Below, in pieces: positions 50,101-60,213 of a DNA stretch of 64,000 nucleotides. Position 1 is the first letter of the stretch. The number at the start of each line of letters is the position of its first letter. A program made the translations under genes and the position numbers. The DNA is from Leishmania infantum JPCM5. Lineage: Eukaryota; Euglenozoa; Kinetoplastea; Trypanosomatida; Trypanosomatidae. The notes beneath the pieces are model-generated. The model saw only the letters and a program-made list of their open reading frames with translations, did no database searches and had not been told where the DNA came from. The stretch lies in NCBI RefSeq assembly GCF_000002875.2, contig NC_009414.2, forward strand, positions 148,501 to 212,500. The letters run 5' to 3'.

Positions 50101-51094
50101 CGGGTAGAATGGGAGGTGAGAGCCGGAAACACAGGAATGGAGGGGGCGCGCCGACGCCCGCCGAGCCTCTGAAAAAAAAAGGGAGCACACGATCAAAGTG
50201 CCAAGGCCCGCAGCTGCCGCCCATCCCCTCCCAATAATGAAATCCAGAAAAGAGAAGGGCAACTCCGCCCTGTTGGGGGGGAGGGACGATGCTGAACTTT
50301 GCGCAACCGAGTCGAGAAGCGAAGAGACACAAAAGAAAAAGAAGTCAAATCTACAAGCAGCAGAAGCGGGAGGCAGGCGAGAAAGGAAGGAGAGAGGGGA
50401 GGGTGCGGGAAAAGGAAGATGCTGAAGGGGAACGCACACGTACCAGCGTAAAGCGCACACGCAGATCAAACGACAGCGGTGGATATACACACATGTATAT
50501 ATGGAAATTGCAAAGAAAGCAAAGAGGGAAGCACGTACACGAACACGCTTGAAAAAAAAAAAAACATGTAAAGCACAAAGAAAAAGAGACGACCATACAT
50601 CGCAGCACGCAACGGTAGCAGAGGGTCACAGAGCACACTCCTTCACACGCACACGCACGCATACATAAGCCCACTTCCATGAGTCATGAAGGAGCAGCGT
50701 GGGCAGCAATGTAGCATCGACAGCTTCACTCTGGAGTACAACCACAGGAAAGGGCACAAGAAGAACGCTCCGTTCCTTCTACCTTCAGCATACGCGCGGC
50801 TTTTTCGAAATGCCGTACATCGCCACCACCGGCGTTCCACCAAGGGACAATCCGCATCTCAGCCCTTGAAAGGTAAAAAAAACGCACACGTACACGTAAC
50901 AGTAGGGAGCCACGGAAGTGAACGCCTAAAATGAACAATGGTGATAGGAAGAAAAAAAGCGATGAAAACTGCACATCGGAGAGTGGTGACCATGGATAGC
51001 ATCACGCAGCCGAGTGAACAGCACGCGACAACTAGGGTACGCAGCCTCTCACAGCGACGCCTATACGTGCGCATATGGGCGCGTACCGCGCCGG
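47108..51094. other. Purine-rich gene-free region downstream of the kinase
   Basis: About 4 kb without a supported gene. Plus-strand sequence is mostly A and G with many A and G homopolymers (for example around 47200-47480, 48080-48120, 48240-48310, 48840-48960, 50270-50420). The transcript is therefore an almost continuous series of polypyrimidine stretches, each able to act as a cryptic acceptor tract. It may be a very long kinase 3' UTR or non-coding transcript units. Confidence 0.6.
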
Positions 51095-53881
51095 CTACGC
51101 CTTGTGATCGTCTTTCAGTGCGTGCCCAGTTGCCCGTACCGCCGTCGTTTGGCGCTTCTTTCCGGGGGAAGAAGTTTTGTTCGGTGTGGTGCGGCTCGGC
51201 TGGTTGGCAACGCCCGAGACACGGTAGATCGACGAGCCTGCCGGTCGAAGATCGGCACGCTGTTTGCTGGGAGAAGTGCTGAGGTTGGCCCGGTTATGAA
51301 CAGGTGTGTTAAGAGCGCGTGACACCGGGCTCGGGTTCGATCGTCTCTTCGACGAAGACTCCACAGCCGCGGCGCTTCCCGTCATCAACGCTCGGTGGCG
51401 TGGCGATCTCTCTTTGTGCAGGTGCGCAGGCCGTTGCGGCCGCTGCGCCGGCTCCGGTGGCGACTTCCTCCGCCCCCGTGCACCGCTGCCACCACTACCC
51501 TCTTGTCTCACCATCACTAGCGAATCACCCTGCCCCGGGGTCGCCCTATGGGCACTCTCGTGCGTGCGGTCTAGCCTCCCTCCACTTGGCAAAGCCTCCG
51601 GTAACGCCATAGGTGACCTGTGACGGCTTTCCATCGACGCGCCTTCGCTGAGTGGGGACGACCCCGAAAAAGGGACGCCCGCATGCCTGGTCGCCGCCGC
51701 GTTTTTGGAGCTCGGCGTCTCGCTTTTGGAGGAAGAAAGGTTGCTACTCGTAGTACCGCCCGCCTCGTGGTCGCCCGTCTCGTCCTCGAGTGAGTACTGA
51801 TACCCACCGGGGCTGCTGCTGCTCGGATCTTTCGTCATGTCGTCGCCGCCCTTCGCCTTCGCAAGGGCGGCGGTGTCTAAAAGAATGGAGCGAGGAGGCT
51901 TGCCAGGGTGTGGATTCGGGTGCGCCGGCTCTTTAGTCTTCAGCGGCGGGTGCGCGGCGATGGGCTTGTGACCAGCGCCCTCCCTCCGCTCACCGGCAGC
52001 CTTGGTCACTGCTGCGGATGCTGTGGCGGCTGCTGGAGCGCCTTGTCCTAGGAGCCAAGGGTGCCGACGCAGTTGCGAGGCGTTCCACCGATCCTTGATG
52101 TTGGTCTTGGTGCACATGCGAATAAAGTCCTTCGCGCCTTCGGAGGCGCATGCCGGAATCTGATCCTCGATCTTGGAGCTGATGATGGCGAACATCACCG
52201 CCATCTGGTTGTCGAGGTTCGCGAATGGCGGCTTGCCAGTGAGCATTTGAATGACGCAGCACCCCACCGACCATACATCTGCCTCAAACGAGTATCCAGA
52301 GCAGGCAATCATCTCGGGTGACATGAAGCTTGGAGTACCTTGCACGGACCGCGTGATGAGGGTGTCCGCCAACTCCTTGCTCTGCCCAAAGTCGCCCAGC
52401 TTGAGCTGGTCGTCCTCTGTGAGGAAAAGGTTATCACCCTTCAGGTCGCGATGAAGGATGTGCGAGACGTGCAGGTACTCGAGCCCCTCTAGCAGCTGGG
52501 CTGTGTAGTCGCGCGTCTTCTCCTCGGAGAGACCGCCGACGCTCTCCAGCTTGCTGCCCACAGTGCCACCCCCTACAAACTCCATGAAAATGCGAAGGGA
52601 GTTATTCTCGCGCACAGCGCCGAGATAAGTCACAACGTGAGGATGGTGCAGTCGACGCATGACACGAATCTCCGACTCGAGAGCGGTCAACTGCTTCTCC
52701 ACGTCCTTGGTGAAGTCGTGTGGCACAATAATCTCCTTCACGGCAATGATGTTGCCGCTGTCCAGGTCCTGGGCCCTATAGACATCGCCGAATGTGCCAC
52801 GTCCGACACGTTCCAGCAGTTTGACACTCTGTACGCGTGGCCGCTGGTCAATGGAGTTACTCAGAGGGCTGCCGCGATCCGTACCCTGGACCGCAGACGA
52901 GTTGTCGGCGGTGAACTGTAATCCCCCGTCACAGAGCCGCGCCACCGAGGCACTTGGAGCGCTCTGTGCTGCTGTGGATGCAGCGACATGCGAGGTTCGA
53001 GCTGTGTTTACCCGCGCACTAGATGTGGAAGGGGAGATAACGACCACGGGCGGGTCCCTCTGCGGAACAGCAGCCGCTATGCGAGGCTCTGCCGCTATCC
53101 CCACTGCTACATCCGCGGCGGCGCTGTCGCGTGCCTGGTGGTGTGCGTTGACGCTGGCACCGTTGTATGGGTCAATCCCGCCGGAGCCGAAGATGCTACC
53201 AAAGCTGTTCGACTCCCTATGCGGAGGTGGGACGTTGGGCTTGCGGAAACGGCTCGCCCATCCAGTGGCGGCGTATTTATTCTCAGTCAGGCCGGTGAGG
53301 CTGCAGCTCGGTACACTTTCCGAGATGGCTGTGTAGGACATGCTGTGACTTGAGCCCTCCGTTTCTGCAGAGTTCGAAGACGCGTCGGAGTCGCACGCGT
53401 AGAAAGAGGGGTCATCGCTGTAGCTGAGGAAACTCTCCTCCACCTCGCGACTGCTACCGCTGGGAAAGCTGCGGCGCATACGCGCACGGATCTCGTGCCC
53501 CGCCCGTGATGCGCGGCTGCGGCTCATGGAGCTGCTTACTTTGCCACCATGCCGTAAGCGTCGATGGTCGAAGAACGACGATGTCGAATCCTCTGTCTGC
53601 TCCTCCATTGCAACACTGCACAGCTCACTGCGCACCTCGCTCACGGAAGCCTCACTCGGGATGCTAGCCGTGTTGAAGCGTGAAAGCAGATGAGGTGGGC
53701 GACTGTTCTCGCCACTGTCCAGCGGTACCAGCTGCATCACGCACGCCAGCGGATTCTTGAGCGACCTGACGATACGCCGGGAGGCGGTACAGCCACGAGA
53801 GATGGGGATGCTGCCCTCTGTGGGGAGGTCAATGTCAACCCCGCCCGGCCGCGCGTAGCCTACATTTTCGCGAGAGTGCAT
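51095..53881 (-). CDS. Protein kinase, STE11/MEKK-like
   Basis: A 928-residue serine/threonine kinase with a central catalytic domain (about residues 350-612) flanked by long Ser/Pro-rich tails. Catalytic features are intact: glycine loop VGRGTFGDVYRAQ, lysine in IIAVKEI, catalytic loop ILHRDLKGDNLFL (about 475-487), LGDFGQSKEL, activation segment RSVQGTPSFMSPEM, and DVWSVGCCVIQMLTGKPPF. The HRDLKGDN and GTPSFMSPEM forms, plus AIISSKIEDQIP, place it in the STE11/MEKK group. The N-terminal tail has charged Ser-rich stretches and no obvious domain; the C-terminal tail is basic, with scattered Ser-Pro sites. The start is the ATG at 53881 (MHSRENVGYARPGG) downstream of an acceptor; the longer frame to 54073 crosses that site. 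The gene is unusually isolated. Confidence 0.9.
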   Translation of the reverse strand: MHSRENVGYARPGGVDIDLPTEGSIPISRGCTASRRIVRSLKNPLACVMQLVPLDSGENSRPPHLLSRFNTASIPSEASVSEVRSELCSVAMEEQTEDSTSSFFDHRRLRHGGKVSSSMSRSRASRAGHEIRARMRRSFPSGSSREVEESFLSYSDDPSFYACDSDASSNSAETEGSSHSMSYTAISESVPSCSLTGLTENKYAATGWASRFRKPNVPPPHRESNSFGSIFGSGGIDPYNGASVNAHHQARDSAAADVAVGIAAEPRIAAAVPQRDPPVVVISPSTSSARVNTARTSHVAASTAAQSAPSASVARLCDGGLQFTADNSSAVQGTDRGSPLSNSIDQRPRVQSVKLLERVGRGTFGDVYRAQDLDSGNIIAVKEIIVPHDFTKDVEKQLTALESEIRVMRRLHHPHVVTYLGAVRENNSLRIFMEFVGGGTVGSKLESVGGLSEEKTRDYTAQLLEGLEYLHVSHILHRDLKGDNLFLTEDDQLKLGDFGQSKELADTLITRSVQGTPSFMSPEMIACSGYSFEADVWSVGCCVIQMLTGKPPFANLDNQMAVMFAIISSKIEDQIPACASEGAKDFIRMCTKTNIKDRWNASQLRRHPWLLGQGAPAAATASAAVTKAAGERREGAGHKPIAAHPPLKTKEPAHPNPHPGKPPRSILLDTAALAKAKGGDDMTKDPSSSSPGGYQYSLEDETGDHEAGGTTSSNLSSSKSETPSSKNAAATRHAGVPFSGSSPLSEGASMESRHRSPMALPEALPSGGRLDRTHESAHRATPGQGDSLVMVRQEGSGGSGARGRRKSPPEPAQRPQRPAHLHKERSPRHRALMTGSAAAVESSSKRRSNPSPVSRALNTPVHNRANLSTSPSKQRADLRPAGSSIYRVSGVANQPSRTTPNKTSSPGKKRQTTAVRATGHALKDDHKA

Positions 53882-53943
53882 CTTCACTGGCCCGAATGCT
53901 CTGAACACCGGCTTTTGAAAGCCGGCGAAAAAGACTACGCAGC

Positions 53944-54001
53944 CTCCCGTCCACAAAGAGAGAGCCAGCGAAGGCGGGAGAAAGAAAAAGGGGGAAGACG
54001 A
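53944..54001 (-). promoter_or_regulatory. Spliced-leader acceptor candidate for the kinase
   Basis: Strong minus-strand pyrimidine tract (about 54000-53975) followed by AG near 53945-53944 (GGGAGGCTGCG); leader about 63 nt. A nearer pyrimidine block (about 53965-53953) also precedes it. Confidence 0.5.
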
Positions 54002-57000
54002 GCCCGCCTCCGACACAGGCCCCCCACGCACGCCCACACACAAACTAGAACGTATGGATGCACAAGTAGGCACCCACGTGAGTCCGGGTGGTGGGCGTGT
54101 GACTGAGGCAGCGCCCGGCGCTTTGCTGCTCTTCCCTCTCTCCTCTTCGCAGTGCCCTCTCGCTTAGTCAACGAAAGAGAGAGAGAGACACGGCTGACCG
54201 GGGAAGCGGCGCAGACTCGAAAAGCGAGAAAACGGCGACAACAAGGGGGCGCCAAAAGGGAAGAGGAGAGAGGGTCGGAAAAAGTAAAGCCGAGGAGAAC
54301 TGAAAGAAGGAGTGTAGCAGATGGTAATGGAACGCGCTTGAGACAACCGAGAGAACGACGGGAGAGCCAAGTAAAATCCGAAAAAAAAAGGGGAAAAGGC
54401 GCACACATACAAAGGGCGAGGGGGAGATGAGGTATTTTCTGCGGTACTAGAGAGCACGGAAAAGCGTCGTCGAGGAAAAAAAAAATACTAAAGAGGACAG
54501 AGCAGTGCCGTCCTAGGGAAAGCGAAACAAAAGGAGAGGAGTGAAAGAAGAGGGGAGGGAAGAGAAAGGGGGCAAAATGCGCTTCGCGACCCAGCCCACA
54601 GGAGTTCCCGCTCCGCCGCAGAAGAGGAAGTAAGCACACACACACGCACGCGTGCAGCTAAAGAAGACAAACATACGACACGACAACAGAAAAGAGAGCG
54701 GCGGCAGCAGCGAATGAGAATGAACACACAACACGTGAAAGGAGAGAAAGCCGACAGAGAGAAATCGAGAGGAGGAGAAGCAAACAGGTCGAACAGAGAG
54801 AGGGGTGAAGAGAAGGAATGCGGGAGGGGCGGGAGAAAACAAGACGGCTAAAAAAAGAGTAAAACAAAGAAAAAAGCGGGAAGAAAGGCAAGCAAAGGAA
54901 AGGATGAGGAAAGAGAGAAAAGGGGAGAGGGCAGAGATATGCAAGCTACGCCGTCGTATTAGCTGCCGTAGGTGATACACCTGGGATGGAAAGGGGTACT
55001 TGCGTATGTCTCTTCCTCCCGCTGCTCTCCTGCTCCTTGATCAACACACGCAAACACACACAAAAAAAAATGAAAAGCCAGACAAATAAACGCGAGAGAG
55101 AGTGGGGAAATCAAAGGCGAGCAACGCAAGAGAGAGAAGGCCTCGCAGAAAAAGAAGGTAGTCAAAATATAGAAGACAGCGAATCGAGATAAAACGTGTG
55201 CGGAACCGGCGCAATCAAGGTAGAAGGCGAAGGCGCTCCGGATGAGAAACTCGGGAAGGCGGAGATGAGCACACCCACACGCATGCACACCAGGCCGAAG
55301 TGAAAGGCGAGGTGTGAAAGGACGGCAGACTAAAAAGCAACTGTGACTCTATACGTTTTTGTTCCCCTCACAGATGTCTGTGTGTGTGCTTATAACTTAC
55401 CCCCGCATGCAAGTGCGAGAAGTCGATGTGCACACGCACAGAGCCAGCGCTTAATGATCTCTACTGCACTCTTTTTGTTCTACTTCGGCTCACCCTTCCT
55501 CCTCTCCCGCCTTGAGTTTTTGTGTGCCCGCCGCGCCTGTCTGTGTTTTGCCCCTCCTGCGGTTCCGTATCGACGCTTTTGGAAGACTGCTTCAAGACAA
55601 GAAAAAAGGAAAAAATGCACAGAAGGCGCACACCGGCACGTCCAAGAGGCAGAGGTAGAAAAGACAGAAAAAAAATGGCACGGAATCACGCACACACACA
55701 CACACACACAACAGTCCCAGAGGAGCAAGAAATAAACTAAAAAAGAAAAGGAGTTGCGAGCACCAAAACAAAGAAACAAGGACCAATACGTACCGCAATT
55801 TGCGCTCTTTCTCTATCTCGCTGTTTCTTCGTGTTTTTTGTTGAATACGTTGTCCACGACTTTTGTATGTGTCGCTGTGGCACTGCTCCGCTACGTCGAG
55901 GTGGCGAACGACCACTTCAGAGCACAAGCCGACGGAAACGCCGCAGAGCTCACCCTGCCCCCGCACAGCCCTTTTAGTACGAGAGAAAGAACCGAAAGAG
56001 AAGAGCGAGGTAGGAAAAGAGACTTGAGATGATCTTCTTCTTCCTGCCTTTGCGTTTCAGTTATCCCCTATTGCTGTTTTCTTTACACCTCTTCTTTTTT
56101 CTCGCACCACCCCGTGTCCCGGCTTAACTGCCTCTCCTCTACTACGAGGCAAAGGAAAAGGGAGAGAGTCCACCTCGGTGAGAGAGTCACGAGGTGCTGA
56201 AGTCGGAGAGAAAAGTAAGACAAGACAAAGAACAAAGAGAAGGAGGTAGCGAAAAAAAAAAAGATGGGCTCCTCCAACTCTTCTTGGAGGGAGGACGCGC
56301 GAAGTGCCGAGAGCGCGCGGCGCCCCTTGTCTCCCCTTTCGCTCACCTTTTCAGTCAAAGGCGAAAACAGTTGCGTGGCACGGATCCAAGCACCACAACT
56401 CCTCTTACGAGGATTCAGATAGATAAAAGGAAATAGAGAACGAAATGGATGTACAGCTCGAGAGAGTGAGAGTATATGTGTGTGATTGGTTAGTGTAGGT
56501 TAGTTGAAGGGGAAGGCCAAAAGACGCCCTAGCGCTCCCCTCTCCCTTCTCGCCGTTTGAGAGTCACTTGGGGCTCTTCTTTTTTGATGTTGAAACGGTG
56601 GTCGAAAAACAAAACGAGAAAACAGCAACAGCAATGTGGAAGCGTCTTTGACGATGATGGGGCTCGGTGGTAAGCGAACGGAGAGAATGTGAGCGCCACG
56701 CCTGTGTATGGAGAGGAAGTCGGAGATGCCGGTGCCGAAAGGAAAAGCCACAGGAATGGGATTCCTTTAGTGTTTTTCTTTGTTCGATAACTTCCTCGTT
56801 TGGTCCCTTTCGTAGATGTTTGCAGTAGAGGCTCACGAATATGCGAGGTGATGGGAAAATTGTGAACTAGAACGCGGGAGGGAAGGGAGGTCGGATGCGC
56901 ACACACACGCACGCACGCACTAATTTCATGTACGCTATTCCCCGCTCAAAAGAAGTTCCCTAGCACACACACGCACACACACTAATAGCGCGCGTTACCT

Positions 57001-57710
57001 CCTTCGTTCTTTCGGAACTGCACGAGCACTCGCAAGGGATGCAGATCGTCAAACTACACAATACGTATCAGTCCCATGGGTTGTGTGAAAAACAAAAGGG
57101 GTGAGGGAAAACGAGAGGCGGAAGAGGCGGGGGGGAAGCGACATTGATGGGCGAGGTACAAGCAGTGTGAGGAGACGTGGAGAAAAGAGATGAGTAAAGG
57201 CGACGCTAACAAAAACCCGCCGCTTTTACAGACGGCATCCGCCTCTTCAGTGTCTCTTCAGCCCAGCGGACCCCTGCACCAAAGAGGTACAACAAATGAG
57301 AAGAGACTGCGGGTGAACGGCCACTGAGGGGCAGTGTGTCCGCTCGCGCGGTAGCTACGCGCAGACAACCTATCAAGAACAAATGTGGCCTCACCTCCTG
57401 AGAGAAGACAAGCCCGCCTTGCTAGCACCTTCCTTGTGCACTCGCCTGCCTCAGGTTGTTTCTCTCCTCTATATAACACGCAACGTGTGAGCTAAGCCAG
57501 CATCGGCTCGTGCCCCAGCACAGTTAAATTTGCCGCGCAACAAAATCAAGCACGCCTGGAAGGGGGAGTCCTTTACTTTTTGTACATGAGCGGATATCCC
57601 CTAGCGCCGTAACATGAATAACATGATCATACACGCGCCTTGATTTCGGTGACGGTCCGCTTTTCTCTTCGCGCATTTAGGTTTGGTGTCAAATACGTTT
57701 TCGATCGTCT
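54002..57710. other. Purine-rich gene-free region upstream of the kinase
   Basis: About 3.7 kb without a supported gene. Plus strand is purine-dominated especially about 54170-55180 and 56140-56270, with alternating pyrimidine-rich parts (55340-55600, 56030-56110). A CA run lies at 55691-55710. Several long minus-strand frames here are Ser/Phe/Leu-rich translations of pyrimidine tracts. Confidence 0.6.
55691..55710. repeat. (CA)10 microsatellite
   Basis: Perfect CA run on the plus strand. Confidence 0.9.
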
Positions 57711-58349
57711 AACGTGTGTCCATTTAACTGCCTTAGAATATGAGTCGAGCTCCACTCTGACTCCCCCCTTCCGGTCCCGTCACAGACTCCATCGCGTGGT
57801 GCGAAGCAGCGCTAGACACATGTCAGTACAGCAATGCGCCCGGCTCAGCCGTCGGAGCACGAGCCCTGCTTCACACTCTGCCCACCGACCCGCGCCCCGC
57901 AGGTCGCCTCACAGCCGCTCCCCCACTATGCCGGGCGCCACCGGGTGCATTCTCTCCTCAGGGGTGGGTGGGTGGCTCCCCACACCCCCGTACGCAGTGC
58001 GAGGGCCGGGGGTGGGATTACACGCTCGAGCCACGCTGACGCTTCGCCTACCATATGGGTGGCGCAAGCCTGTGCACTGCCGCAGGTCGCTCCGCCGCAG
58101 CGCCATCCAGGGCCCGACCGCCGGCGTCAGTGGGGCGGTACATCGCTCTGACCTCCCCACGTGGCAGGTGCTTCACCGCGCCACCACCAGAGGCGGCTCG
58201 GCATTGGGCAGGGGGAGAGACGAAGGAGGGGCTGCGTGGCCTCCCCAGGCAGAGTGGGGGCACTGGGCCCTGAGATGCCACGCGCTGCGGCATCACCCCC
58301 CCCTGTCATCCGGGTGAAGGGTGAATGTATGGCAGGAAAGGGAAGAAAA
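57711..58349 (-). mobile_element. SIDER2-like repeat, copy B (inverted relative to copy A)
   Basis: Reverse complement of the repeat at 46473-47107, with matching ends: similarity starts at the TTAAATGG block (57721-57728 here, 47091-47098 in copy A) and ends at the CCCTTTCC block near 58337-58343. It begins about 208 bp after the cytochrome b5/reductase stop codon, so it probably lies in that gene's 3' UTR. Leishmania SIDER2 elements are known to sit mostly in 3' UTRs, where some promote mRNA decay. Strand is relative to copy A. Confidence 0.72.
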
Positions 58350-58556
58350 AGTGCCAGACACATTGCGGTAAGGCTGCACAGCCGCTTCCACTGACGATGT
58401 GACCGTGAAAGGGCGCGAAAAGTGAGAGGCGGGCGAACAAAATAGGAATATGCACCCCCGTGTGACTCAATGACTCGCGTAAGCTCACCTTACCACGGTG
58501 CACGTATGCCTAGCAGCTGCCTGCGGTGCATGTTGGGATTGCGTTTCGCATCTCTC

Positions 58557-60170
58557 CTACAGGCGGTGAACCTGTGTGGCAGTGCAGATGCCTGCCTCCA
58601 GCACTGCTGCGGCCACAGCATCGTTGAAGGTTGGAGGACCGCACACAACAACCGCCTGCGCAGGGCGGATCTCTGTACCCTTGAAAGACTCCGCCGTGAG
58701 ACGCCCGCCACAGAGCACGTGCGAAGCGAAGGATGTGGCCTCCACTGATATATCCTGCGGTGACGCGCGGGAAAAAAGAAGCACAATACGTAGCGTGTGC
58801 TTCTGAATCGGCAGCGCCGTTGAGTAGCGGCTGGCAAGCCGACGCAGCTCTGTCGCCAAGATAAGATCGTCTGGTGTGCGGACGGAGCAGACGAAGGTGA
58901 CGCTGGACAATTGTGTCTCGAGCGCGTCAGAGGAGATGGAGTACAGAGGTACGATACCGGTTCCGCCAGCAATGAGCACCACGTGCCGCTCCTCCGGCGC
59001 AGCGCGCTGCACAGCGGCATCGGTGTTGAGATGCCAGGAGGGAGGAAGAGGGCCATCAAAGAAGACCTCATCTCCTTCTTTCAGGTCGAAGAAGTACCCA
59101 GACGTGCGGCCATTGGGGTAGTGCTTCATGCAAATCGTGAAGCTCGTCGCGCCCGTCTTGAATGGGGTGTAGAAGCGGCTCTCTTCCTTATGCAGATTGC
59201 TGTAGAGTTTGATGTGTCCGCCAGGAATCATGTGGAGTGGCTTGGGGCATGAAAAGGTGAAGTACCGGATGGTAGCGGTCGAGTTCACGCGCTCCATCTC
59301 CAAAATGCGAGTGGACTGAGTCTTGGGTCCCGCAGGGGGGATGGCGGCGGATTCTGCCTCGGCTGCAACCGCTGGTCGTAGCGGAGACCTCCTCCGCGCC
59401 GGCCCCTCCACTGGACCCAGGTAGAACTGCTTCACCATCTTCTTTGCCAGAAGGCCGTGAATGCGCATAAAAGTGTCGCCGCACTCGCGACCGTTGTTGT
59501 TCGCCAGTACGCTTAGGCCCCCAGGGTGCTTGTCGCGCATTGGTGTCACGTCGTAGGCATCGCTGAAAAAAATAAGAATGATCCGGTTCGGATCCTCGCT
59601 GAGAGCCTTCGTGATGTCGGCCATACGCAAACGTACAGGGACGAGAGCAGCAGTTGGTGTCTCTTCAGCAGCGGCAGGCGTACTCTCGGATGGCGCTAGC
59701 TCACCAATCAAGAAATCAGGCAGCTTCCTCATTGCCGTCGCACTGTGCATGCTAAAGAAGGCGTCCGTCACGTCTTTGCCATTGTTGCGCCGCAGCGCGG
59801 ACTTGCCGCCAGGGTGAGAAGCGAGAAAAGTGGTCACATCGTAGACTTTGTCCCGAATGATCACCAACGTGCGGCCTGGGTTTACGGAAATCAGCTGCTG
59901 CACCTCCGCCATCGTGAAGAACTTGCGGGGCAGGTGTTGCTGCTGTGGAACCGCAAGCTTGCTCGGCTCCTCTCCCGACAGCATCATAGCCTCCTGCTCC
60001 ATCGACGTCGGCGGCGTGGTAGGAGTTACCGTCACCTGCATCTCTGCCGCCTCCGGCGCTGCTGTGTTGAAGAAAGGGGGTTCGGTGTGATGTTCTGTGT
60101 CGACGTGGGCCTGCCGCTCCTCCTCGCGCGCAGGTGCGGAGGTGGTGCTCCTTGGGTGCTTTGAGCCCAT
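58557..60170 (-). CDS. Tandem cytochrome b5 / cytochrome b5 reductase fusion
   Basis: Multi-domain electron-transfer protein of 537 residues. Two cytochrome b5-like domains come first: domain 1 with HPGG near residue 118 and the second heme histidine in FFSMHS near 142; domain 2 with HPGG near 214 and RIHG near 238, so both axial ligands of each heme are present. Then a ferredoxin-reductase-like FAD domain (RFYTPFKTG near 331, HYPNGRTSGYFFDLKEGD, FDGPLPPSW) and an NAD(P)H domain (IAGGTGIVPL near 401, final CGPPTFNDAV near 511). Hence it should move electrons from NAD(P)H through FAD to heme b5; the terminal acceptor is unknown. No membrane segment is evident, so a soluble enzyme is likely. 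The ATG is at 60170. Confidence 0.92.
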   Translation of the reverse strand: MGSKHPRSTTSAPAREEERQAHVDTEHHTEPPFFNTAAPEAAEMQVTVTPTTPPTSMEQEAMMLSGEEPSKLAVPQQQHLPRKFFTMAEVQQLISVNPGRTLVIIRDKVYDVTTFLASHPGGKSALRRNNGKDVTDAFFSMHSATAMRKLPDFLIGELAPSESTPAAAEETPTAALVPVRLRMADITKALSEDPNRIILIFFSDAYDVTPMRDKHPGGLSVLANNNGRECGDTFMRIHGLLAKKMVKQFYLGPVEGPARRRSPLRPAVAAEAESAAIPPAGPKTQSTRILEMERVNSTATIRYFTFSCPKPLHMIPGGHIKLYSNLHKEESRFYTPFKTGATSFTICMKHYPNGRTSGYFFDLKEGDEVFFDGPLPPSWHLNTDAAVQRAAPEERHVVLIAGGTGIVPLYSISSDALETQLSSVTFVCSVRTPDDLILATELRRLASRYSTALPIQKHTLRIVLLFSRASPQDISVEATSFASHVLCGGRLTAESFKGTEIRPAQAVVVCGPPTFNDAVAAAVLEAGICTATQVHRL

Positions 60171-60195
60171 GAATTATGGCAAGAACGAGAAGCAA

Positions 60196-60213
60196 CTGAG
60201 AGAGGGAAAAAGC
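60196..60213 (-). promoter_or_regulatory. Spliced-leader acceptor candidate for the b5/reductase gene
   Basis: Minus-strand GCTTTTTCCCTCTCTCAG, AG at 60197-60196, leader about 25 nt. Confidence 0.75.

Noticed and set aside
51320..51345. GGGTTCGAT motif resembling a tRNA B box
   Set aside because: It lies inside the kinase coding sequence, with no matching A box or acceptor stem at the right distance.
54488..54980. Pyrimidine-tract frames rich in Ser, Phe and Leu resembling membrane proteins
   Set aside because: Hydrophobicity comes directly from continuous CT-rich sequence; several overlapping frames show the same, so these are not genes.
43760..58556. Possible strand-switch region
   Set aside because: Genes on both sides (b5/reductase and kinase to the right, BBS2 to the left) are on the same minus strand, so no change of direction occurs; at most a head-to-tail boundary.
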